From Candidatus Saccharibacteria bacterium UBA6224 (lineage in GTDB: Bacteria > Patescibacteriota > Saccharimonadia > Saccharimonadales > UBA4665), in contig DJWS01000009.1 in the NCBI GenBank assembly GCA_002441585.1, forward strand, positions 16,353 to 80,352: a stretch of 64,000 nucleotides of DNA. Reading direction: 5' to 3'. The notes beneath the pieces were generated by a model, which ran no database searches, was not told the DNA's origin, and saw nothing but the letters and a program-made list of their open reading frames with translations. Of this stretch, positions 58,501-64,000 are shown piece by piece. Within the stretch, counting starts at the first letter, position 1; each line of letters opens with the position of its first letter. The position numbers and the translations under genes were made by a program.

Positions 58501-59159
58501 AAGCTGGTCTGCCAGAAGACGGCAAGCAGCAACTATACGATGGCCGCACTGGTGAAGCCTTCACCGAGCGCACTACCGTCGGTTCCATGTACATGATCAA
58601 GCTCAACCACATGGTCGCCGACAAGATCCACGCCCGCTCGACCGGTCCATACACCATGGTCACCCAACAGCCTTTGGGCGGTAAGGCCCAAAATGGTGGT
58701 CAGCGCTTCGGCGAGATGGAGGTCTGGGCACTTGAAGCTTATGGTGCCGCTAACACCCTCCAAGAAATGTTGACCATCAAGTCTGACGACGTCTACGGAC
58801 GAAGCAAGGCTTACGAATCCATCATCAAGAAGACTCCGATTGTCGGACCGAAGGTTCCGGAAAGCTTCAACGTGCTCGTCAAGGAACTCCAAGGTCTCGG
58901 CCTCAAGGTCGATTTGGTCCAAAGCGACACTGTCGTTGATGCCGAAGACGTCTTGGCTGGCAATATCCGCGACGAGGCGGAACATATCCCGACTATCGAC
59001 GTGCCTGAAGATGAAATCTCCAATGTTGATGTAACCGAAGAAGAACCAAGCCCCGATGAAGATTTCCAGGCCGAGCAAGGACCGGTAGAAGTCGAAGAGG
59101 AGGTAGTGCTGGTCGCTACCGAAGAGAACAATGACAATGAAGAGGAGAAGGAGGCCTAA
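55596..59159 (+). CDS. rpoB: DNA-directed RNA polymerase subunit beta
   Basis: 1187 aa. All main landmarks are present: ASSQLSQFMDQINPLSELAHKRR (rifampicin pocket), GPGGLSRERAGFEVRD, ETPEGANIGL, and the catalytic-side KGEQELSSEERLLRAIFGEKA and GDKLGGRHGNKGV segments. The C-terminal anchor (MEVWALEAYGAANTLQEMLTIKSDD and PESFNVLVKELQGLGL) is followed by a highly acidic tail of about 90 residues. The large lineage-specific insertions of E. coli beta are absent. The ATG at 55596 is the first possible start, since TAG lies in frame just upstream. The rpoC ATG overlaps its stop by one base. Confidence 0.98.
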   Translation: MANSTAGKKTNTTNQRVYYTSAQDDALAIPSLVDHQNKSFQWFVEEGLSELLAEISPIEDYTGAKLTLVFKDYHFEEPKISEAEARENNISFDAPLKANVELINKVTGEVKEQEIYLGDYPWMTERGTFVINGAERVVVSQLIRSAGVFFTSEMHGTSNLYGAKVIPGRGAWLEFETSAAGAIYVKIDRKRKLPVTTLLRALGVSESEMREAFKHVDQGKTSYLQATLDKDTARGQNDALIEVYRRLRPGDLATVDNARSLIENMFYNFKRFDFSRVGRYKINKRLDLDVPNTVENRVMRIADLEAIVAEIMRLNNTQEPADDIDSLANRRVKLVGELVQRQFRIGLLRMVRNTQDRMSMSEIETVQPGQLINARPVVAAVREFFASSQLSQFMDQINPLSELAHKRRLSSMGPGGLSRERAGFEVRDAHATHYGRICAVETPEGANIGLVLNLANYARVNEYGFIETPYRKVINAVTAKDSVGEIARVDLEDESGKVLVKAGSKITSADAAKLAKVTARVTWPVKARVTSDVVYLDAYEEASAIIAGGGNEIDDNGYFANERVGARFDLRSGEVDTNDVTHVDAARNQIIGSSAGLIPFIEKNYVYRSLMGSNQQRQAVPLLQPQAPIVGTGLEEVAARNTGQVVLAQGAGEVVRATSDEVVVKYKDSTLTYQPQHFARSNEGTSINQRVVVSTGDKVKAGDVLIEGMSIENGELALGKDLLTAFMPWSGYNFEDAIIISRRLVQDDTLTSVHIVDFMIEVRETKLGPEVVTRDIPNVSEDTLRHLDEDGIVRIGAEVHPGDILVGKITPKGEQELSSEERLLRAIFGEKAKEVRDTSQRMSNGKHGKVVGVKVFSRENGHDLKAGVLMQIQVFVAQMRKISVGDKLGGRHGNKGVIARILPVEDMPFTEDGTPIDIILNPLGVPSRMNIGQLFETHLGMAARALGIRVASPSFNGVSGEKIQELLKEAGLPEDGKQQLYDGRTGEAFTERTTVGSMYMIKLNHMVADKIHARSTGPYTMVTQQPLGGKAQNGGQRFGEMEVWALEAYGAANTLQEMLTIKSDDVYGRSKAYESIIKKTPIVGPKVPESFNVLVKELQGLGLKVDLVQSDTVVDAEDVLAGNIRDEAEHIPTIDVPEDEISNVDVTEEEPSPDEDFQAEQGPVEVEEEVVLVATEENNDNEEEKEA

Positions 59160-62100
59160 TGCGTCGTTACACTAACGGAACAGACATCGCGGTATTTGAC
59201 GCAGTTCGGCTGGCCGTGGCTAGCGCTGGTGACATCCTGGACTGGAGTTACGGCGAGGTTACCAAACCCGAAACCATTAACTATCGCACCCAAAAACCAG
59301 AACGCGACGGACTATTTTGTGAGCGTATCTTTGGCCCAGTCAAAGATATCAACCCGCACGACGCCAAATACAAGGGCGTCCGTAGTCGCGAAGCCGCCGT
59401 CGACAAGAACGGCGAACTGGTAACCAAATCCATCGTTCGTCGTGAACGCATGGGCCACATCAGCCTTGCCGTACCGGTTGCTCACATTTGGTTCCTGCGC
59501 GGCACCCCAAGCGCCATCGGTTTGCTTCTGGGCATGACCGTCAAGAGCTTGGAGCGCGTGGCTTACTTTGCCAGCTACATCATCAAGAGCGTCGATGTCG
59601 AAGCTCGTGACAAATTGTTGGCTGACAAAGAAGCTGAATTCGCTGCCGCCAAGGAAGCCATCAAACTTCGCTACGAAAAAGAAGCCGAAGCCGAAGATGC
59701 CAACGTCAAGGCCTTGGCTGAAATGCAAAACAAGGAAATTGACGAGGTAACCGGTGAATTCGAGCAATTCCGCGACCAACTGACGGGCCTCGACAAGCTG
59801 AACTTGCTGAACGAGACCGATTATCGGGCACTGCCCGACAACCTGCGTTCGCTGATTACGGTCGGCATGGGTGGTGAATCCCTGCAAGACATGCTCAAGG
59901 AAATCGACCTCAAGGAATTGATTGCTACGCTGACGACCGAGGCCGAGGACGCCAAGGGTCAGCGCCGCAAGAAGCTGATGAAGCGCTTGCGCCTGCTGGA
60001 AAGCATGGATCGTGCCGGTATCAAACCTAGCAGTATGTGCTTGAGCGTATTGCCAGTGATTCCTCCGGATCTGCGTCCGATGGTCCAACTGACCGGTGGT
60101 CGTTTCGCGACTTCCGACCTCAACGACCTTTACCGTCGCGTCATTAACCGTAACAACCGTCTCAAGAAGCTGATCGACCTGAATGCTCCCGAAGTCATCC
60201 GTCGCAACGAGCAGCGCATGCTCCAGGAAGCCGTCGACGCCCTGATTGACAACAACAGCGCCCGCAGTGGCCGCGCCGTTGCTGCAACCGGCCAGCGCCG
60301 TCGCCTGAAGAGCCTGAGCGACTTGCTCAAGGGTAAGCAGGGTCGTTTCCGCCAGAACTTGCTCGGTAAGCGCGTCGACTACTCCGGCCGTAGCGTTATT
60401 GTTGCCGGTCCTGAGCTTAAGATTGACGAATGTGGTTTGCCAAAGATGATGGCTCTCGAGCTGTTCAAACCATTTGTCATCGGTGAGCTGATCGAGAACG
60501 AACACGCCCACAACATCCGCAGCGCCACCCGCCTGATTGAACTTGGTGAGACCGTCGTCTGGGATGCCCTGGACGAGGTCATCAAGGGCAAATATGTCCT
60601 ATTGAACCGTGCTCCATCACTGCACCGCCTCAGCATCCAGGCCTTCCAGCCGAAGCTGATCGAAGGCCGTGCTATCCAGCTTCACCCGCTGGTCTGTAAG
60701 GGCTTCAACGCCGACTTCGATGGTGACCAGATGGCCGTCCACTTGCCTTTGAGCAAGAAGGCCCAGGCCGAAGCGCGCGACATCATGGCTGCCAACAAGA
60801 ACTTACTGAAGCCAGCTGACGGTTCGCCGATCTTGCACATCGAGCAGGATATCGTGCTTGGTTGTTACTACCTGACGTATGATCGCCCAGGTCTGAGCGA
60901 CCAGGAGCCACGAGCCTTCGCCGGCCTTAATGAAGCACTGATGGCACTCGATGCCGGTCAGGTAAAACTCCAGACGCCTATCCGTCTGTCATTCCGTGGT
61001 CAGGTTCGTGAGACTACAGTAGGCCGGGTCCTGTTCAATGAAACTTTCCCCGAAGACTTCACCTACCAAGACGAGCCGATGACCAAGAAGCGCTTGCAAA
61101 AGGTCATGGCTGCTGTTTACGCCAAATATGGCCAGGAACGCACCGCCGAGATCGCCGACACACTTAAGGAAATCGGCTTTCGTTACGCCACTACCTCTGG
61201 CATGTCCATCGGTATGGCTGACTTCGACAAGGTCGAAGGTATGGATAAGGTCATCTCTGATGGAGAAGATCGTGCCACTGCCATTTCAGAGCAATACGAA
61301 CAAGGTTTCATCACCAACGAAGAGCGTTACCGCCTGACGGTCGAGAACTGGCTGAAGGTCGAAGCGCGCGTCCAGGAAATGCTGGGCGAGCAAATGGTCG
61401 GTCGTGATACCAGTACGGCTATCGCTATTAACTCCGGTGCCCGTGGTAACATCTCCCAGCTGCGTAACGCAGTCGGTATGCTCGGTGTCATGCAGGACGC
61501 TAGCGGCGCCACCATCGAGCTGCCCGTTAAGTCCGGTTACATTGCCGGTCTTGACCCACTCGAGTACTTTACTGGTACACGTGGTGTGCGTAAGGCCCTC
61601 ATCGACATCGCCCTCAAGACGGCTGACGCCGGTTATCTGACTCGTCGTTTGGTCGACGTCTCTCAAGACGTCTTCACCATCGAAGACGAAGAAGGTTTGG
61701 ATCCTGGATTTGCCATGTTCCGAGCCGACGCCGCAACTATCGGTGTTGACTACGGTTCACGTCTCGAAGGCCGTTTTGCCGCCGAGACCGTCAAGGGCTA
61801 CGTCAAGAAGGGTGAGCTCATCACCGCCGAGATTGCCAGTGCGATTGATGCCGATGAATCACTCGATGGCATCAAGATCATGAGCGTCCTGAGTGCTACA
61901 TCTGTCCGCGGCACGCCACGCAAGAGCTACGGTATCGACCCGGCCACCGGTGAACTGGTTGCCGAGCACCACCCGATTGGCGTTATCGCCGCTCAGAGTA
62001 TTGGTGAGCCTGGTACGCAGTTGAGCCTCGACAGTAAGCACCGCTCTGGTGGCGCCCTGGCCGACGATACTGCCCAGGGTCTTAGCCGTATCGAAGAGTT

Positions 62101-62983
62101 GTTCGAGGTTCGCACACCGAAAGGTCAGGCTTACCTCAGCGAAATCGCCGGTACGGTCAACCTCTACGAAGATGGTGACCACTACGTGATTCAGATCGTC
62201 GGCAAGGACGCCGATGCCATCACGCTGCCACTTGATGGCCGCAACCCACACGTTGCAACAGGTTCTGATGTCGCCGTCGGCGACGTCTTGGCCGCCAAAG
62301 ACGATGGCTCTGAACCACTCGTGGCAAGTGTTGCCGGCAAGGTCGATGTCAGTTCCAAGAAGCTGGTCATCACTCCGGCCGGCCAAGCCAGCGCCCGTTA
62401 CGAGATCCCAGGTTACAAGCAACTCAGCGTCAAGGACGGTGACACGGTAGTAGCTGGTCAACGTCTGACCAGTGGATCGATCAACCTGCACGATTTGGCC
62501 GCCCTCCAGGGCGTCGAATCGACCCAGCGCTACATCATGAGCGAGGTGCTACGCATCTTTGCTAACCAGGGACAGAACATCGCTGACAAGCACCTTGAAA
62601 TCATTGTGCACCAGATGTTCAGCCGAGTTCAGATCGAAGAACCTGGTGACAGCGACTTCGTCACTGGCGACATCGTCAGCAAACTGGCAGTTGCTCGTGC
62701 CAATGAGGAACTGAGCGCCAGCGGCAAGACCCAGGTCGTCGCCAACCAGCTGCTGCTTGGTATCACCAAGGCCAGCCTGGCTACGGACTCATTCCTGAGT
62801 GCCGCTTCGTTCCAGGACACCACCCGAGTCCTGATCGCCGCCGCTACCAGCGGTAAGGTCGACAACCTGTACGGTTTGAAAGAAAACGTCATCTTGGGCC
62901 GCAAGATTCCGGTTGGAACCGGTGCCATCCAGGAGGATGAGACCGAGGCCGAGCAAGAAGCTGAATTCGCTCAAGCCGCCTAA
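59159..62983 (+). CDS. rpoC: DNA-directed RNA polymerase subunit beta-prime, lacking both zinc sites
   Basis: 1274 aa. The active-site NADFDGDQM has its three Asp at 519, 521 and 523. Both structural zinc sites are gone. The N-terminal finger (C70, C72, C85, C88 in E. coli) is replaced by residues 63-89 without Cys, and the C-terminal site (C814, C888, C895, C898) by a Cys-free stretch at about 909-925. The trigger loop (954-966) reads QLSLDSKHRSGGA, keeping the His (H961) but with Asp and Lys where Arg and Phe are near-universal, plus one extra residue. A Glu/Ala/Lys-rich coiled insertion covers about 148-215. TAATG overlap with rpoB. Confidence 0.97.
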   Translation: MRRYTNGTDIAVFDAVRLAVASAGDILDWSYGEVTKPETINYRTQKPERDGLFCERIFGPVKDINPHDAKYKGVRSREAAVDKNGELVTKSIVRRERMGHISLAVPVAHIWFLRGTPSAIGLLLGMTVKSLERVAYFASYIIKSVDVEARDKLLADKEAEFAAAKEAIKLRYEKEAEAEDANVKALAEMQNKEIDEVTGEFEQFRDQLTGLDKLNLLNETDYRALPDNLRSLITVGMGGESLQDMLKEIDLKELIATLTTEAEDAKGQRRKKLMKRLRLLESMDRAGIKPSSMCLSVLPVIPPDLRPMVQLTGGRFATSDLNDLYRRVINRNNRLKKLIDLNAPEVIRRNEQRMLQEAVDALIDNNSARSGRAVAATGQRRRLKSLSDLLKGKQGRFRQNLLGKRVDYSGRSVIVAGPELKIDECGLPKMMALELFKPFVIGELIENEHAHNIRSATRLIELGETVVWDALDEVIKGKYVLLNRAPSLHRLSIQAFQPKLIEGRAIQLHPLVCKGFNADFDGDQMAVHLPLSKKAQAEARDIMAANKNLLKPADGSPILHIEQDIVLGCYYLTYDRPGLSDQEPRAFAGLNEALMALDAGQVKLQTPIRLSFRGQVRETTVGRVLFNETFPEDFTYQDEPMTKKRLQKVMAAVYAKYGQERTAEIADTLKEIGFRYATTSGMSIGMADFDKVEGMDKVISDGEDRATAISEQYEQGFITNEERYRLTVENWLKVEARVQEMLGEQMVGRDTSTAIAINSGARGNISQLRNAVGMLGVMQDASGATIELPVKSGYIAGLDPLEYFTGTRGVRKALIDIALKTADAGYLTRRLVDVSQDVFTIEDEEGLDPGFAMFRADAATIGVDYGSRLEGRFAAETVKGYVKKGELITAEIASAIDADESLDGIKIMSVLSATSVRGTPRKSYGIDPATGELVAEHHPIGVIAAQSIGEPGTQLSLDSKHRSGGALADDTAQGLSRIEELFEVRTPKGQAYLSEIAGTVNLYEDGDHYVIQIVGKDADAITLPLDGRNPHVATGSDVAVGDVLAAKDDGSEPLVASVAGKVDVSSKKLVITPAGQASARYEIPGYKQLSVKDGDTVVAGQRLTSGSINLHDLAALQGVESTQRYIMSEVLRIFANQGQNIADKHLEIIVHQMFSRVQIEEPGDSDFVTGDIVSKLAVARANEELSASGKTQVVANQLLLGITKASLATDSFLSAASFQDTTRVLIAAATSGKVDNLYGLKENVILGRKIPVGTGAIQEDETEAEQEAEFAQAA

Positions 62984-63016
62984 GCCCATCGTTTTATCCG
63001 CCCAAGGGGCCACCCC

Positions 63017-63045
63017 TTGTGCAAGCAGCAATAATCTGCTAAAGT
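63017..63045 (+). promoter_or_regulatory. Probable promoter of rpsL-rpsG
   Basis: TTGTGC (63017-63022), 17-bp spacer, TAAAGT (63040-63045) with TGC upstream. It leaves a leader of about 100 nt. Small hairpins flank it (CAAGGGG/CCCCTTG at 63003-63019 and AGCAG/CTGCT near 63026-63041). Confidence 0.45.
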
Positions 63046-63151
63046 TAACAAGTCAAATTAAGTGGTCCGAGCCAAGGGAACAACCGCTGTGATGATATTG
63101 GCATTCATCATAGCGCCCTGATGGCGGCAGATCACAATCTAAGGAGAATGC

Positions 63152-63565
63152 ATGCCAACAATCAACCAGCTTGTTCGCAAGCCGCGCCGGAAAGCCAGTG
63201 GCAGTTCTAAGTCACCAGCCCTGCAACGCGTCACGAACAGCCTCAAAACAACCAACTATGAAAAGTCAGCACCGTTCAAGCGTGGTGTCTGTGTCAAGGT
63301 GACTACCAAGACCCCGAAGAAGCCGAACTCGGCTCTTCGTAAAGTTGCCCGTGTTCGCCTGACCAACGGCTACGAAGTTTGGGCTTACATCGGTGGTGAA
63401 GGTCACAACCTGCAAGAGCACGCCGCCGTACTGGTGCGCGGTGGCCGCGTCAAGGACCTTCCTGGTGTGCGTTACCACATCGTCCGTGGTAGTCTCGACC
63501 TTCAGGGTGTCAGCAACCGCAAACAGGGTCGTAGCAAGTACGGCGCCAAGAAAGAGAGTAAATAA
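63152..63565 (+). CDS. rpsL: 30S ribosomal protein S12 (uS12), long form
   Basis: 137 aa. MPTINQLVRKPRRKASG opens the protein, and TPKKPNSALRK and GGRVKDLPGVRYHIVRG (the decoding-centre loops) are intact, with the streptomycin-related Lys residues retained. A 13-14-residue insertion between PAL and KRGVC (RVTNSLKTTNYEKSAPF) is the long form also found in Bacillus, unlike the 124-aa actinobacterial S12. AAGGAG precedes the ATG by 5 nt. rpsG follows 2 bp after the stop. Confidence 0.97.
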   Translation: MPTINQLVRKPRRKASGSSKSPALQRVTNSLKTTNYEKSAPFKRGVCVKVTTKTPKKPNSALRKVARVRLTNGYEVWAYIGGEGHNLQEHAAVLVRGGRVKDLPGVRYHIVRGSLDLQGVSNRKQGRSKYGAKKESK

Positions 63566-63567
63566 TA

Positions 63568-64000
63568 ATGCCACGCAAAGTTACTAAATCTCTCGTTCGT
63601 CCTGTCGCACCTGACCGCGTTTACAACAACGAAATGGTCACCAGACTAATCAACCGCGTCATGCGCGATGGCAAGAAGCAAATCGCCGAACGCCTGGTGT
63701 ACGTCGGTATGCAAAAGGCCGCTGACAAGCTCAAGGTCCAGAACCCGCTCGAAGTTTTCGAGCAGGCCATGAAGAATGTCACCCCCTTGGTCGAGACTCG
63801 TTCTCGCCGTGTCGGTGGTGCCAACTATCAGATTCCATTCGAGGTGAAGGGTCAGCGCCAGAAGCACCTCACCATGATGTGGTTCGTTGCCGCCGCTCGC
63901 GCTCGCAAGGGTATGAGCATGGCTGACCGTATCGCTCTAGAGCTGGTTGACGCCTACAATGGCCAAGGCGCGGCCGTTAAGAAGCGTGAAGACACGCACA
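63568..64000 (+). CDS. rpsG: 30S ribosomal protein S7 (uS7), 3' truncated
   Basis: 144 residues are visible before the window ends, without a stop. MPRKVTKSLVRPVAPDRVYNNEMVTRLINRVMRDGKK is the S7 N-terminus; PLVETRSRRVGGANYQIPFEV and ARARKGMSMADRIALEL match the RNA-binding core. The order rpsL-rpsG is the start of the usual str operon (fusA or tuf may follow). No strong ribosome-binding site is seen in the 2-bp spacer; GAGAG lies at the end of rpsL. Confidence 0.96.
   Translation, partial: MPRKVTKSLVRPVAPDRVYNNEMVTRLINRVMRDGKKQIAERLVYVGMQKAADKLKVQNPLEVFEQAMKNVTPLVETRSRRVGGANYQIPFEVKGQRQKHLTMMWFVAAARARKGMSMADRIALELVDAYNGQGAAVKKREDTH

Noticed and set aside
59312..60511. Long open frame antisense to rpoC (399 codons); similar ones lie opposite rpoB (55374-56060), rpoC (61859-62491) and tktN/tktC (2451-3257).
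   Set aside because: Biased codon use in strongly expressed genes leaves the opposite strand open; none has a ribosome-binding site or family motif.
63190..63290. Insertion in S12 compared with E. coli and Actinobacteria.
   Set aside because: It is the known long form of S12 found in Firmicutes such as Bacillus; not novel.
1..64000. TGA recoded as Gly, as in Gracilibacteria or Absconditabacteria.
   Set aside because: Many genes end in TGA at the right length (gatC, gatA, rnhB, the 141-aa gat-operon gene), and recognised proteins have no internal TGA.
1..64000. CRISPR array, insertion sequence, prophage, toxin-antitoxin or restriction locus.
   Set aside because: No regularly spaced repeats, transposase, integrase or methylase was seen; the P-loop kinase at 16408 resembles zeta toxin only in its general kinase fold and has no antitoxin partner.

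Overview
The window reads as a chromosomal segment of a Candidate Phyla Radiation (Patescibacteria) bacterium, most probably Candidatus Saccharibacteria (TM7). The reasons are very dense gene packing with many 1-20 bp overlaps, no amino-acid or cofactor biosynthesis operons, a minimal sugar metabolism (split transketolase, RpiB, Rpe-like, class II aldolase, PfkB-type kinase, malic enzyme), GatCAB-dependent tRNA charging, a WhiB-like protein pair, and an orphan CofE-like ligase. TGA is used as an ordinary stop (gatC, gatA, rnhB), which argues against the TGA-recoding CPR lineages. The lineage call is inferred from gene content and was not tested by a tree.

Layout. 1-7.9 kb: a CapA-like fragment, pentose-phosphate and glycolytic enzymes, a lone receiver domain, an NlpC/P60-like protein and a CofE-like ligase. 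7.9-18.6 kb: an unknown 412-aa protein, a SLOG protein, uvrB, an alpha/beta hydrolase, the gatC-gatA-orf-gatB cluster, a P-loop kinase, galU and two small envelope proteins, closed by a strong terminator. 18.7-28.6 kb: dnaE, an LVNTG-sorted surface protein, a CAP protein, an RNA methyltransferase, a PilB-type ATPase, two WhiB-like proteins and malic enzyme. 28.7-35.8 kb: rplS, rnhB, yraN, a lipoprotein, M1 aminopeptidase, nusA and an unknown protein. 35.8-49.3 kb: CIRCE-clpC, a membrane HExxH protein, radA, a class A PBP, tyrS, recG, a phospholipase C-like protein and rsmD. 49.3-55.3 kb: tRNA-Leu(UAG) with a duplicated 3' end, hisS, trigger factor, CIRCE-clpP and small unknowns. 55.3-64 kb: rpoB-rpoC, then rpsL and a truncated rpsG.

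Regulation is unusually legible. Two perfect CIRCE operators overlap the clpC and clpP promoters, pointing to HrcA control of the ClpCP protease. nusA is preceded by a promoter and then at once by an intrinsic terminator, suggesting attenuation. At least a dozen genes have an extended -10 element (consensus near TGCTATAAT) ending only 6-8 nt before the start codon with no Shine-Dalgarno sequence, as expected for leaderless mRNAs. Other genes (rpiB, rplS, nusA, dnaE, clpC, clpP, rpsL) have leaders with good Shine-Dalgarno sequences.

The most striking protein-level signal is in RpoC. All cysteines of both structural zinc sites of beta-prime are absent, and the trigger loop departs from the near-universal sequence while keeping its histidine. 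No CRISPR array, transposase, phage module or restriction system was seen; the nearest thing to a mobile-element trace is the duplicated tRNA-Leu 3' end. Functions are assigned from motifs read by eye, without database searches.
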